NCBI GenBank assembly: GCA_019752335.1
Contig: JAIEMJ010000023.1
Coordinates: forward strand, 248,001 to 312,000
Reading direction: 5' to 3'
Length of the DNA: 64,000 bases
From: Bryobacteraceae bacterium
GTDB taxonomy: Bacteria; Acidobacteriota; Terriglobia; Bryobacterales; Bryobacteraceae
The position numbers and the translations under genes were made by a program. Numbering within the stretch: the stretch's first letter is position 1; the number at the start of each line of letters is the position of its first letter. Below, one piece after another: positions 27,075-36,224 of the stretch. The notes beneath the pieces are model-generated. The model searched no databases, was not told the origin of the DNA, and saw nothing but the letters and a program-made list of their open reading frames with translations.

Positions 27075-27719
27075 TTACCGGAAACTCAGAGGGAAAAAGA
27101 ACCCCAAGCGGGATACGGCCATGAAACGGTCAAACTTCGCCATGTTACTTTTCCCGGCATAGACGGCGTCACCGGGCAACAGACGGATGTCCTCGTTCAG
27201 GTGGCCCTTGCCGAGGATGTCGCGAACGTTCACCCGTTTCACTTCCATCATTTCCGGATTGATCCGGCGGAAGAGGAGCACCTGATCTTGCTTCGCATTT
27301 TGCGTAAATCCGCCAGCCATGGATACGGCATCGGTGAGGGTAAGGTCACCGCGCAGATCCAGCTTGCCGGGCTTCGTAACCTCGCCGCCGACGATGACGT
27401 AAGGCTTGTTGAATTCCTTTAGGGTAAGCGTGATGGCCGGCTCATGAAGCACCCCGGCGTACTTGGCGGCGATCGCGGCGCGGGCCTCTTCTAAGGTAAG
27501 GTCTTGTAACTTGAGTTCGCCCACCATCTGAAGAGGCACGAAGCCATCGGGCTGCAACGTCACCGTCTGCGTAAACTCAGGCGTGAACTTAAACTGAATC
27601 TCCACGACGTCGCTCGTTTGCAGGCGGTAGCGGGGAGTGCGGCTACTGAACTGGCTGGGCGTATCGGCAGCGGATAACGCGCCAGCAAGGAGACCGAGGA
27701 AGAGAAGGTACTTCGTCAT
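27075..27719 (-). CDS. Polysaccharide export protein (Wza/SLBB family)
   Basis: Periplasmic/outer-membrane export component of 214 residues and first gene of the polysaccharide operon. After signal peptide LLFLGLLAGALSAA comes the poly_export domain (YRLQTSDVVEIQFKF, TLQPDGFVPLQMVGEL) and an SLBB-type domain (YVIVGGEVTKPGKLDLRGD). There is no lipobox cysteine, unlike Wza of Escherichia. I chose ATG 27719 at the signal peptide; the frame extends 17 codons further. Confidence 0.88.
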   Translation of the reverse strand: MTKYLLFLGLLAGALSAADTPSQFSSRTPRYRLQTSDVVEIQFKFTPEFTQTVTLQPDGFVPLQMVGELKLQDLTLEEARAAIAAKYAGVLHEPAITLTLKEFNKPYVIVGGEVTKPGKLDLRGDLTLTDAVSMAGGFTQNAKQDQVLLFRRINPEMMEVKRVNVRDILGKGHLNEDIRLLPGDAVYAGKSNMAKFDRFMAVSRLGFFFPLSFR

Positions 27720-27960
27720 GGCTTCAATCTGAATGGTACGGAGAGAGCCATTCAGTAACAATCGAACCAAGGTACTGGTCTAGTCCTTGCTACGGTATTT
27801 TCCAGGACAGCCCGGGATGGAAGAGCCTGCTCGCAGCGTTGCGGTACTCGGTGGCGATATTGTAGTTTCAGATAGTTGCAGGCTGATCGGCGGCGAAATT
27901 GACCTTTAAATCAGAAGTACCGAAGTGCTACTTGCTGTAGTACGAAGGTTTTTTTCTTAC
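27720..27960 (-). promoter_or_regulatory. Leader/promoter region of the polysaccharide operon
   Basis: 241 bp without a gene before the first polysaccharide gene and after the preceding aminotransferase. It is more AT-rich than its surroundings and holds several short repeats of TACTTC/GGTAC type, with an A-run just after the aminotransferase stop. I could not fix a -35/-10 pair. No other long gap interrupts the following 11 genes, so the main promoter should be here. Confidence 0.45.
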
Positions 27961-29067
27961 TTAGTGAGAAAGCGCATCTTTCAGCGCGTTTACCCCGGCC
28001 GCCAGGTCTTCGGGCGGGGTGAGAAGACTTAGAACCACTCGGGGATCACCGGAAAAGTCGTAGAAGTAACCTGGCTGAAGGAGCACTCCGTAGACCTGAA
28101 TCAGGCGAAGTGCCAGTACTTCCTCGTCGGTCGTACTGGGTAGTTTCAAAACAGCCGTCCAACCGGCTTGCGGTGGCTGATACACCATCCCAGAGTCCGC
28201 GAAAGCCTCCACCAGGTAGGCGCTGTTCCGGCGCAGACGCGCAAGAATGGGCGCTTGCAACTCCACGCGGCGCGCGAGCCAGGAGACGGCGGCCCACTGC
28301 ACGGGCGCGCTGACGGAGAGGTAGGTGTCGGCGATCAGTTCAAGCCTCTCGCGCATGGCGGCAGGAAGACTGCGCGGCATAACCAGCCAGCCGAGTTTCA
28401 TCTGCGGAAGGCCGCAGATCTTCGAGAGTCCGCTAAGGACGAAGGCGTCGAGCGCGGCCAAGGTGGGGGGCTGCGCTGGGGTGAGCGGGTAATCAAGGAA
28501 GACTTCGTCAGCGATGAGGGCGATGCCCAAGGCGGCGCACCGTTCGGCGAGCCGGTCTGGCCGGATAAGAAAGTCACCGGTCGGGTTGTTGGGATGGACG
28601 GCGATGAGCGCGCGGGTTCGGGTGGAGGCCAGATTCCAAGGGTCTGGGGCGTGGAGCGGGTAGGGTACAGTTTCGAGCAGTTCCAAGCCAGCGAGAAACT
28701 CGAACAGAGGGTAAGAGGGACGCGGAATGAGGACTTCGTCGCCGGGATCAGCGAGGAGTTTGAAGAGATAGTGGTAGGCCTCGCTAGTGCTGGCGGTGAG
28801 CAGGATCTGATCCGGGTGGACCTCAGCGCCGAGGCTGGCATAGTAGGCCGCCACGGCTTCGCGGGCGGGCTGGAGCCCCATAGCGGAGGGCTGATAGCGG
28901 AGCGCGCGGGGGTCGGCGAGCGCGGCGAGGAGGTCCTCGGGATAGGGGATGCCGGCTTGGGTGGGGTTCGAGACCGTCAGGTCCAGCAGCGGCCGCCCGG
29001 AAGTGGCGCGGGCGAGAGACAAAGCGTTGGGACGGGACTCCCCGGAAAATCGGCGCGAATGTTTCAC
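27961..29067 (-). CDS. Class I/II PLP-dependent aminotransferase
   Basis: Fold type I aminotransferase of 368 residues. Diagnostic segments are DLTVSNPTQAG (substrate loop), LTASTSEAYHYLF (PLP phosphate site), VHPNNPTGD, ADEVFLDYP and the Schiff-base lysine in LSGLSKICGLPQMKLGW. Substrate probably an aromatic, branched or aspartate-type amino acid; not resolved. Divergent from the [2Fe-2S] gene with a 60-bp gap. Confidence 0.88.
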   Translation of the reverse strand: MKHSRRFSGESRPNALSLARATSGRPLLDLTVSNPTQAGIPYPEDLLAALADPRALRYQPSAMGLQPAREAVAAYYASLGAEVHPDQILLTASTSEAYHYLFKLLADPGDEVLIPRPSYPLFEFLAGLELLETVPYPLHAPDPWNLASTRTRALIAVHPNNPTGDFLIRPDRLAERCAALGIALIADEVFLDYPLTPAQPPTLAALDAFVLSGLSKICGLPQMKLGWLVMPRSLPAAMRERLELIADTYLSVSAPVQWAAVSWLARRVELQAPILARLRRNSAYLVEAFADSGMVYQPPQAGWTAVLKLPSTTDEEVLALRLIQVYGVLLQPGYFYDFSGDPRVVLSLLTPPEDLAAGVNALKDALSH

Positions 29068-29127
29068 GCGCGTACCTGGCCGCCAAGAGACAATAGGAGT
29101 GCCAACCTCCTTTGATTATCTCGCACC

Positions 29128-30075
29128 ATGCTCGATTCCTTTCTACGTTCTGTTGATCCTGAATGGCCCGCCACGCTGGGCCGCCTTTATCCGCGCATCC
29201 ACGCCGTGGATCGCGACGCCACGCGCATTTGGTTCAGTCTGTATCCGCTGCTGCTACACGAGCGCAGTGAGGTTACGGGAGACCGGGCGGCCTTCGAAGT
29301 CTTCTACCAACTCCGTGGACCTTATCGCCTGCAGGACGCCATCCATACTTCGCATCGCTTTCTCTACGGCCATCGCTTTTGGCCGGCCGCCCGGCGAGCG
29401 ACGCTGTCAGCGGACGTGGCCGGCACGCTGGAGGAAACCGTAGCGGCCGTCGCCCGCCAGATGGATCACCCGGAGCCCTTAAGTTTGGGCATCGCGGCGA
29501 TCGCGCTGATGACCTTGCGCCAGGCGCCGGAGAGGATGCGGACTTCCGAACCTGCGCCGTCGAGTAGCCATACCGAGACCCCGGAGGCGTGGCTCAAGCG
29601 CCGCGAGGCGAAGCCGGGGTTCTTTGGACGGCTGACGAGCAAGCCGCGGATCGTCTTCAACGAGCAGGACCCGGCCGGGTCATTTCCCTTGAATCCCACG
29701 CAGGACATCACCATGGCGGCCTGCGAAGACAAGCGGCCCTATCATTTGCACGATCCGCGCTGCTTTGAGGACATGGGGCCGATTCCGGTGGAATGCCGGT
29801 CGGGATCATGCGGCACCTGTTGGGTGGGTGTATTAGGTGGCAACGAGAATTTGTCACCTGCGACGGCCTACGAGCGGAAACGCATGGAGTACCTTGGCTA
29901 TTGGGACGCGGGCTTTGAAGACCGCGCAGCCGCGCGGCCGTTGATTCGGCTGGCTTGCCAGACTCAGGCCTCGGGGCCGGCCTCGATTGTGATCCCGCCC
30001 TGGTGCGGCGTGTTCGGTCCCACGCGGCGCGAGCGCGAGCCAGGCAGGCATAATGAAGGTGGATGCGTTTCCTGA
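29128..30075 (+). CDS. Protein with C-terminal plant-type [2Fe-2S] ferredoxin domain
   Basis: Product of 315 residues. The N-terminal ~150 residues are a helical region I do not recognise; an acidic/Ser linker follows, and residues ~170-305 form a ferredoxin fold with cysteines C223, C228, C231 (CRSGSCGTC) and C277 (RLACQTQ). No signal peptide, so cytoplasmic. The stop overlaps the start of the DsbA-like gene by 13 bp. It may pass electrons to a partner oxidoreductase, not visible here. Confidence 0.8.
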   Translation: MLDSFLRSVDPEWPATLGRLYPRIHAVDRDATRIWFSLYPLLLHERSEVTGDRAAFEVFYQLRGPYRLQDAIHTSHRFLYGHRFWPAARRATLSADVAGTLEETVAAVARQMDHPEPLSLGIAAIALMTLRQAPERMRTSEPAPSSSHTETPEAWLKRREAKPGFFGRLTSKPRIVFNEQDPAGSFPLNPTQDITMAACEDKRPYHLHDPRCFEDMGPIPVECRSGSCGTCWVGVLGGNENLSPATAYERKRMEYLGYWDAGFEDRAAARPLIRLACQTQASGPASIVIPPWCGVFGPTRREREPGRHNEGGCVS

Positions 30076-30632
30076 TCACCATGTTCCTGTCCACCCTCGC
30101 CCTGTTGGCCGCCACGCCGGAAGGCAATCCGCGCAGCCCGGTGCGAGTGGTGATCTTCGAAGACTTGCAGTGCGGCGACTGCGCGCGCTTCCGGACGATG
30201 CTCGACGAACAACTGCTGCCGAAGTACAAGGAGACAGTGGCGTTTGAGCATCGCGACTTCCCGCTGGCCAAGCACAGTTGGTCGCGGGACGCGGCCCTGG
30301 TAGCCCGCTATTTCGACTTACAGAACCCCAATCTGGGAGTCGAATTCCGGCGTCAGGCCCTGGCGAATCGCGACAAGGTGACCGCCGCCGAGTTTGCCAC
30401 CTGGGTGGCGGGATTCTCCCGGCAGTATGCCGTGGATCCGGTGAAGGCGGTGGCCGCGCTGAAGAGCACCACGATCGGCGCGCAGGTGGACAAGGATGTG
30501 GCCGAGGGCGTCGCCCGCGGCATCACGAAGACGCCGACCGTGTTCGTCGATGGCGAGCCGTTCGTCGAGACCTTCACGTTCGAGGCCATCAGCCTGGCCA
30601 TCGACGCAGCCTTGGTGACCCAAAAGAAGTGA
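30063..30632 (+). CDS. Exported DsbA-like thioredoxin-fold protein
   Basis: Thiol-disulfide protein of 189 residues with signal peptide (FLITMFLSTLALLAA). The active-site CGDC is at 37-40 in IFEDLQCGDCARF and the cis-Pro loop is TKTPTVFVDG. The helical insertion is that of Thioredoxin_4/DsbA relatives. Starts inside the ferredoxin gene and ends overlapping the next SDR start, so the three are probably translated together. Confidence 0.85.
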   Translation: MRFLITMFLSTLALLAATPEGNPRSPVRVVIFEDLQCGDCARFRTMLDEQLLPKYKETVAFEHRDFPLAKHSWSRDAALVARYFDLQNPNLGVEFRRQALANRDKVTAAEFATWVAGFSRQYAVDPVKAVAALKSTTIGAQVDKDVAEGVARGITKTPTVFVDGEPFVETFTFEAISLAIDAALVTQKK

Positions 30633-31369
30633 CTCAACCTGTAGCCCTCATCACGGGCGCCAGCCGCGGCATTGGCCGCGCCGTCGCCCTCGAACTAGCC
30701 CGCACCCATCGTCTGGTGGCTACCTATCGCGGCCGGCGCGATGCGGCGGAGAGCCTGGCCGCGGAAACCGGCGCCGCCATCTTCGCCTGCGACGTGTCGC
30801 AACCGGCGGATCGCCGTGCCCTCGTCGACTTTGCCCTGGCCACTTACGGACAGATCAACCTCCTGGTGAACAACGCCGGGATGGCGCAGCGTGAGCGTCG
30901 CGACGTGTTGGAAGCTGGCGAAGAGAGCTTCGACGAGATCATCGGCGTGAATTTGAAGGGCGCTCATTTTCTGACGCAGTTGGTGGCGGCGCATTGGGTG
31001 CGCGGGGGCGAGCAGGGACGAATCGTCTTTGTCTCGTCAATTTCGGCATTCACGGCTTCCATCAATCGGGCGGAGTACTGCATTTCGAAGGCTGGGCTGA
31101 GTATGAGCGCGCAGGTATTCGCGCAGCGCTTGGCGCCCGAGGGGATCGGGGTGTTTGAGATTCAACCGGGGATCATTCGCACCGACATGATTTCGGCCGT
31201 GGAATCAGTGTACGAAGAGAAGATCGCCAACGGCCTCTTGCCCCAGCGGCGCATGGGCGAAGGAGCCGATGTCGCCCGCGCGGTGCGAGCCATCGCGGAC
31301 GGACACTTGGATTACTGCGCGGGACAGATCCTGCACGTGGACGGCGGCTTCCATTTGCGCAGCCTTTGA
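30629..31369 (+). CDS. SDR-family 3-ketoacyl-(acyl-carrier-protein) reductase-like protein
   Basis: Short-chain dehydrogenase of 246 residues with TGASRGIG, NNAG, SSISAF, YCISK and DGGFHL. Begins at GTG 30629, overlapping the previous TGA stop by 4 bp; the longer frame is out-of-frame DsbA sequence. It resembles FabG-type and sugar SDRs; substrate unknown. Converges on glgC with 22 bp between the stops. Confidence 0.83.
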   Translation: MTQPVALITGASRGIGRAVALELARTHRLVATYRGRRDAAESLAAETGAAIFACDVSQPADRRALVDFALATYGQINLLVNNAGMAQRERRDVLEAGEESFDEIIGVNLKGAHFLTQLVAAHWVRGGEQGRIVFVSSISAFTASINRAEYCISKAGLSMSAQVFAQRLAPEGIGVFEIQPGIIRTDMISAVESVYEEKIANGLLPQRRMGEGADVARAVRAIADGHLDYCAGQILHVDGGFHLRSL

Positions 31370-31391
31370 GTTGGCCCTAACGGGTCAGCTA

Positions 31392-32648
31392 TCAAAAGAT
31401 CACCGACGCTACGTCCACGGAACTGCGCCGGCCTTCGATCACGACGATACCCGTCTCCGTCACGTGATAGTGCTTCTTGTCTTCCTCGGGGTCAAAGCCG
31501 ATGCGCGCGTCATCCGGGATGATTACGTTTTTATCCAGAATCGCGCGCCGCACGTGCGCCCGCTTGCCGACGATGCAATTATCGAAGAGGATAGAGTCCT
31601 CCACGACGGCAAAATCGTGGATGCGCACGCCGCGCCCGAGAATCGAATTACGTACCATGCCGCCCGAGACGATGGTGCCGCCGGCGACAATGGAATTCAC
31701 CGCTTCGCCGCGCCTGCCACCGGACTCATCCAGCACGAACTTGGCCGGCGGATCGTCGTAACCGGCCGTACGCAGCGGCCAGCGGCGGTTGTACAGATTC
31801 AACTGCGGCGTCACGGAGCGCAGGTCCATGTTGGCGTCGTAATAGGCCTCAATCGTTCCCACGTCGCGCCAGTAGGCGAGTTGATTGGGTGGATCGCCCG
31901 GAATGTTGTTCGTCTGGAAGTCGTAGGCCATCATGGCGGAACGGCCGATCAGGCTGGGCAGGATGTCGCGGCCAAAGTCGTGCGTGGAGTCCTCGCGTTT
32001 GGCGTCGGCCAACAGCTCGCGCAACAGGCGTCCGGTGGAGAAGACGTAGTTCCCCATGGAGGCGTAGACGCGACTGGGATCACCGGGCATCGTCGGCGCA
32101 TCGGGATTCTTTTCGTGGAAGCCCAGAATGGCGCCGTTTTCGTCGGCCTCAATCACCCCGAACTCGCTGGCCAGGGACTTCTCCACCGGAATCGCCGCGA
32201 TCGAGACCTCGGCCGCCTTCTTCACGTGAAACTCGATCATGTCGCGAATGTTCATGCGGTAAATGTGATCGGCGCCGAAGATGCAGACCAGATCCGGGTT
32301 GGCCTGTTCGATCAGGTTCATGTTCTGGTAAATGGCGTCGGCGGTGCCGCGGTACCAGAATTCGCCCTGGTTGCGCATCTGGGCAGGCACCGGAATCACG
32401 AAGTGATTCTTGAGCAAGCCGGTGAACTCCCAGCCGTCGCGCAAATGCTGCAAGAGGCTCTGGCTCTTAAACTGGATCAAAACGTAGATGGAATAAATCC
32501 CGGAATTGATGAAGTTCGACAACACGAAGTCCACAATCCGGTACCGGCCGCCAAACGGGACGGCGGGCTTGGCCCGTTCCTTGGTGAGCGGGTATAAACG
32601 TGTTCCCTTCCCACCGGCCAGAATAAAGGCCATCACTCGCAGTTGCAT
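31392..32648 (-). CDS. glgC: Glucose-1-phosphate adenylyltransferase
   Basis: Makes ADP-glucose for glycogen. The 418-residue product has the nucleotide loop LAGGKGTRLYPLT, PAVPFGGRYRIVDF, GTADAIYQN, FGADHIYRM, SMGNYVF and a C-terminal left-handed beta-helix with hexapeptide repeats (SIVAGGTIVSGGMV). No other glycogen gene is adjacent. An internal ATG five codons in (MAFILAGG) is a possible alternative start. Confidence 0.95.
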   Translation of the reverse strand: MQLRVMAFILAGGKGTRLYPLTKERAKPAVPFGGRYRIVDFVLSNFINSGIYSIYVLIQFKSQSLLQHLRDGWEFTGLLKNHFVIPVPAQMRNQGEFWYRGTADAIYQNMNLIEQANPDLVCIFGADHIYRMNIRDMIEFHVKKAAEVSIAAIPVEKSLASEFGVIEADENGAILGFHEKNPDAPTMPGDPSRVYASMGNYVFSTGRLLRELLADAKREDSTHDFGRDILPSLIGRSAMMAYDFQTNNIPGDPPNQLAYWRDVGTIEAYYDANMDLRSVTPQLNLYNRRWPLRTAGYDDPPAKFVLDESGGRRGEAVNSIVAGGTIVSGGMVRNSILGRGVRIHDFAVVEDSILFDNCIVGKRAHVRRAILDKNVIIPDDARIGFDPEEDKKHYHVTETGIVVIEGRRSSVDVASVIF

Positions 32649-32794
32649 GCCACTTCCGCCTTTTCACACCCAAGTCAAAAAAACAGCCCACGGGCGCACG
32701 ATGATTAGCATAACCGATAGGCGCCGGCCTTCCGCTAACATGATTGCCAAAAATTGTTTTGGGCCAAGCCTATGATATCGTGAACGTCGAGCGC

Positions 32795-34030
32795 ATGACA
32801 TCTTCCCGCCGTTGGACAATTATTGGCCTGCTCTGCGTAGGCTTCATGGTGGCCTACTTTGACCGCGTCAATCTCTCGGTTGCCGTCACTGACCCCACCT
32901 TCCAAAGCCACTTCCATCTGAGTAAGGAAGAGCGGGGGCGGCTGCTGTCCGCTTTCTTCGTTTCCTATACGCTGCTCCAGATTCCCGCCGGCTGGTTTGT
33001 CGACAAGTATGGCGTGAAGATTCCCTACGCGGCCGGCTTCCTGGTTTGGAGCCTGATGTCGGCGGCGACGGCCTGGGTGGGCAACTTCTCCCAGCTCCTG
33101 GGACTGCGCTTATTGCTCGGCGTCGGCGAGAGCCTGAATACCCCGGCCGGCATGCGCTGGATCCGCTTCAACGTGCCCGAAAGTCAACGCGGACTGGTGG
33201 TAGGGATCTACATGGCCGCGGCCAAGGTAGGTCCCGCCATCGGCACGCCCATTGCCGGCGGTTTGCTGGTGAGCTACGGCTGGTCGAACATGTTTCTCAT
33301 CATCGGGCTCGGCTCCTTGCTGTGGCTGATCCCATGGCTGCTCCTGGTGAAGGATAACGACCGCGAACTCGAGGCCGCCGTGCAAAAGAAGGCGGGGGGC
33401 TCGAACCTGAGCTTTTGGGACACGCTGATGAGCCCCGTGATGCTCGGCACCATCATTGGCACGTTCTGCTATCAGTACTTCGTCTACTATTGCCTGACGT
33501 GGCTGCCTTCCTACTTCGCCGAGCAGCGCGGATTGAACGTCAGCAAGAGCAGTTGGTTCACCGGCGCCAGCTTCGGCGGCATGGCCATCGTCGCCATTCT
33601 GGCCGGCTGGTGGGCGGACCGGCTGATCGCCCGCGGCGCGGACCCCGTCACCATCCGCAAGCGCTTCATCATCGCCGGCTTCCTGGTCGCCAGCACCGAA
33701 ATCCTGGGCGCTTATTCGAGCTCCATTGAGGTGGCGCTCTTCTGGAGCATCTTCTCGCTCTCCGGCCTGGGACTCACCACGGCCAATTACTGGGCCCTCA
33801 CCCAGACGCTGCTTTCGAGCGCGGCCGTCGGACGCGTGGTGGGTGTGCAGAACGCTGCCGCCAATTTGCCTGGCGTCGTCGCGCCCTGGCTTACCGGCTA
33901 TCTGCTGACGCAAACCGGCAGCTACACCGCGCCCATGTACTCGATTCTTTTCTTCCTCGCCATGGGCGTAGGCGCTTATGTCTTTCTGGTGAAGCGCGAG
34001 TACGCGCCATCGGGAGCGCAAGCCGGATAG
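32795..34030 (+). CDS. MFS transporter, anion:cation symporter (hexuronate/galactonate) type
   Basis: Major facilitator of 411 residues with 12 predicted helices. Helix 1 contains YFDRVNLSVA, the mark of the ACS family that takes up sugar acids such as hexuronates and galactonate; R-x-G-G-like loops follow. ATG 32795 is the family-like start; GTG 32780 would add five residues. The gene ends directly at the paired-hairpin element at 34031. Confidence 0.85.
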   Translation: MTSSRRWTIIGLLCVGFMVAYFDRVNLSVAVTDPTFQSHFHLSKEERGRLLSAFFVSYTLLQIPAGWFVDKYGVKIPYAAGFLVWSLMSAATAWVGNFSQLLGLRLLLGVGESLNTPAGMRWIRFNVPESQRGLVVGIYMAAAKVGPAIGTPIAGGLLVSYGWSNMFLIIGLGSLLWLIPWLLLVKDNDRELEAAVQKKAGGSNLSFWDTLMSPVMLGTIIGTFCYQYFVYYCLTWLPSYFAEQRGLNVSKSSWFTGASFGGMAIVAILAGWWADRLIARGADPVTIRKRFIIAGFLVASTEILGAYSSSIEVALFWSIFSLSGLGLTTANYWALTQTLLSSAAVGRVVGVQNAAANLPGVVAPWLTGYLLTQTGSYTAPMYSILFFLAMGVGAYVFLVKREYAPSGAQAG

Positions 34031-34131
34031 CCCGCCGCGTAGGTGGCGGGGCAACGTTCCGGCGCTTTTCCCGAAAACCCCCACAAAACAGGCGTATTCA
34101 GGGCACTTTGCCCCATCGCTGACGCGATGGG
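34031..34131 (+). repeat. Paired-hairpin intergenic element, copy A
   Basis: Two 8-bp stems 61 nt apart: stem 1 CCCGCCGC-GTAG-GTGGCGGG (34031-34050) and stem 2 CCCATCGC-TGAC-GCGATGGG (34112-34131). The spacer holds GGGGCAACG-, CGAAAAC and CAAAACAGGC- like blocks that recur in copy B (49121-49219). It begins at the base after the MFS stop codon. Stems differ from copy B by compensatory changes. Confidence 0.7.
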
Positions 34132-34188
34132 CTGTCCGGGTTTCCCGAGCCCAGGGACATTTTTCTGGGCAATCCGTTGCGGAATCGT

Positions 34189-34701
34189 TTATAGGCTCGG
34201 CAGGGCCGCGCGTAGCTTGGCCAAGTCGTCGGCGTCGGCCGAATCGTAGAAGCCGCGGATGCGCATCTCGCGGTCGACGAGAATCATGCGCGTGGAATGG
34301 GTGAGGTCAGCCTCGATGTCGCCGACCTTGAAGACGTTGCGGCTGAGAACGTTCAATTGCTCCTTGGGGCCGGTGAGAAAGGTCCAACGGGCCGGATCCG
34401 CCTGGTAACGGCGCCCGTACGCGGCGAGGACTTCGGGGGTGTCGCGAGCCGGATCCACGGTGAACGAAACCAGGCGAGCCTGCGACTGGAGCTTTTTCAT
34501 TTGCGTGCTCATGCGCAAACACGGGCCGGGGCAGTGCGTGAAGATGAAGTCCGCAATCCAGACTTGGCCTTTCAGGCTTTCGCTTGAAAACGCCTGCCCG
34601 TTCTCCGCGGTCAGCGTGAAAGCAGGGACGTCGTAGAGCACGGGCAGTTCCGGCGTCCGGTGGCAGGAGGTGAGGAGCAGGAGAAGAAAGAGCCGCTTCA
34701 T
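34189..34701 (-). CDS. SCO1/SenC-family lipoprotein
   Basis: Copper-metallochaperone-like thioredoxin fold of 170 residues for assembly of the CuA site of cytochrome oxidase. A lipobox ends at Cys13 (LLLLTSC). The CxxxC copper motif THCPGPCLRM and the distal His in DLTHSTRM are present. It overlaps the ABC ATPase gene by ATGA and is the last gene of a ctaA-ctaB-ABC-sco operon. Confidence 0.9.
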   Translation of the reverse strand: MKRLFLLLLLTSCHRTPELPVLYDVPAFTLTAENGQAFSSESLKGQVWIADFIFTHCPGPCLRMSTQMKKLQSQARLVSFTVDPARDTPEVLAAYGRRYQADPARWTFLTGPKEQLNVLSRNVFKVGDIEADLTHSTRMILVDREMRIRGFYDSADADDLAKLRAALPSL

Positions 34702-35369
34702 TCCTCACCCACTTTGACGCCGTCCTGCAGCCGCAGACGGCGGTCGCAGCGATCGGCTTCGTCGCGCATTTCGGTGGACACCAGGACGGCCATGGGACGC
34801 GCGGCGCGAATCCGCTCAATCGACTCCCACAAGCGGCCGCGAGCATGCGCGTCTAGGCCGGCCGTGGGCTCGTCCAGCAAAATGATGCCTGGACGGTGCA
34901 GCATGGCCTTCGCGAGATCCGCGCGGCGAGCGAGACCAGCGGAGAGATCCTTCACGAGATCCCGCCGGCGGGCAGCGAGGTCGGTTTCGGCGAGCACTTC
35001 GTCGAGGCGCGGCGCCAGGTCCGCGCCGCCGATGCCCAGCAGTTCGCCTTGGGCACGCAGATTCTGTTCAACGGTGAGTTGGCGGTCGAGCGAGTTCGTC
35101 TGAAAGACGGCGCCGAGGTGCCGGCGAACCTGGCTGGCTTGATCCACCACATCGTAGCCGGCCACCAGCGCCTGCCCGGAAGACGGTTGCAGCGCCGTGG
35201 CGAGAATGCGAAACAGCGTCGACTTCCCTGCTCCCGCAGGACCCACAACGCCATACAGCACGGGGCCTTGGACGCGCAACGAGAGGTCGCGCAAAGCGAC
35301 GCAGGTTTCACCGCGGCGGCTGTGGTAAGCGTGCGTGAGGGACTCAACAAAGACTACGAGCGGCGTCAC
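34698..35369 (-). CDS. ABC transporter ATP-binding protein
   Basis: Cytoplasmic ATPase subunit of 223 residues. Walker A GPAGAGKSTLF, Q-loop region VFQTNSLD, a degenerate signature LSAGLARR, Walker B ILLDEPTAGLD and the switch His region replaced by VSTEMRDEADR. It resembles the CcmA/NatA exporters often found beside heme A genes. No permease gene is next to it. Confidence 0.87.
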   Translation of the reverse strand: MTPLVVFVESLTHAYHSRRGETCVALRDLSLRVQGPVLYGVVGPAGAGKSTLFRILATALQPSSGQALVAGYDVVDQASQVRRHLGAVFQTNSLDRQLTVEQNLRAQGELLGIGGADLAPRLDEVLAETDLAARRRDLVKDLSAGLARRADLAKAMLHRPGIILLDEPTAGLDAHARGRLWESIERIRAARPMAVLVSTEMRDEADRCDRRLRLQDGVKVGEE

Positions 35370-35378
35370 AGCGTGAGT

Positions 35379-36224
35379 CTATTGACGGTCGAGCAGCATC
35401 AGGCCGTAGAGCACGGGCAGGTAGATCACAGACGTCAGCAGGACGCCGCGCGCCAGCGGAATGGTGCGGTTCCGCACCACCCGCACCGCCGCGCGCAGGA
35501 AGTAGACGCCCAGGATCGCCGCGCCCACCAGGTACAGCGTGCCCGTCATGTGCAGCCAGGTCGGCACGAAGCTCACCGGGATGAGCAGCAGCGAGAAGAA
35601 GAGGATCTGGCGGGCCGTTGAGTCGCCGTCGGGCTCCACCACAGGCAACATCTTGATGCTAGCCTTCGCATAGTCGTCGCGGTACATCCAGGCGATGGCG
35701 TAGAAATGCGGAAACTGCCAGACGAAAAGCACGGCAAAGAGGGCGGCGGCTTCCCAATTGATGACGCCGCTGGCGGCGGCGTAGCCAATCACGGGCGGCA
35801 TCGCACCCGGCACAGCCCCGATGGTCGTCGCGTGCCAATGCTGCTGCTTCATGGGCGTATAGAGGAAAAGGTAAGTAACCAGGGTGAAGAGCCCGGCCAG
35901 CGCGGTAAGCGGATTCGCGCCCAGCCACAACTCGGCGAAGCCGGCCACGGAGAGCAAGAGTCCCCAGGCGAAAGCCTGTTTGGGCGTCACCAGTCCGCTG
36001 GGGATGGGACGGCCCTTGGTGCGATTCATCAGGGCGTCTGCCCGATGCTCGTACCACTGGTTAAAGGTCGCGGTGCCGGAGGCGATCAGCGCCGTACCCA
36101 GGAGCGTATGCAGCAACAGCAGCCAGTTCGCGCCGCCTTGGGTGCCAAAGACGTAGCCGATCCCGGTGCTCATCAGAATGAGCCACGTGATGCGCGGCTT
36201 CGTTAGATCAATATATGGCTTCAT
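35379..36224 (-). CDS. ctaB: Protoheme IX farnesyltransferase (heme O synthase)
   Basis: Membrane prenyltransferase of 281 residues that adds farnesyl to heme B. The prenyl-diphosphate motif NQWYEHRADALMNRTKGRP is present, as is the second Asp-rich loop YRDDYAKAS, with about nine helices. ATG 36224 overlaps the ctaA stop (ATGA); the much longer open frame upstream is out-of-frame ctaA. Confidence 0.94.
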   Translation of the reverse strand: MKPYIDLTKPRITWLILMSTGIGYVFGTQGGANWLLLLHTLLGTALIASGTATFNQWYEHRADALMNRTKGRPIPSGLVTPKQAFAWGLLLSVAGFAELWLGANPLTALAGLFTLVTYLFLYTPMKQQHWHATTIGAVPGAMPPVIGYAAASGVINWEAAALFAVLFVWQFPHFYAIAWMYRDDYAKASIKMLPVVEPDGDSTARQILFFSLLLIPVSFVPTWLHMTGTLYLVGAAILGVYFLRAAVRVVRNRTIPLARGVLLTSVIYLPVLYGLMLLDRQ

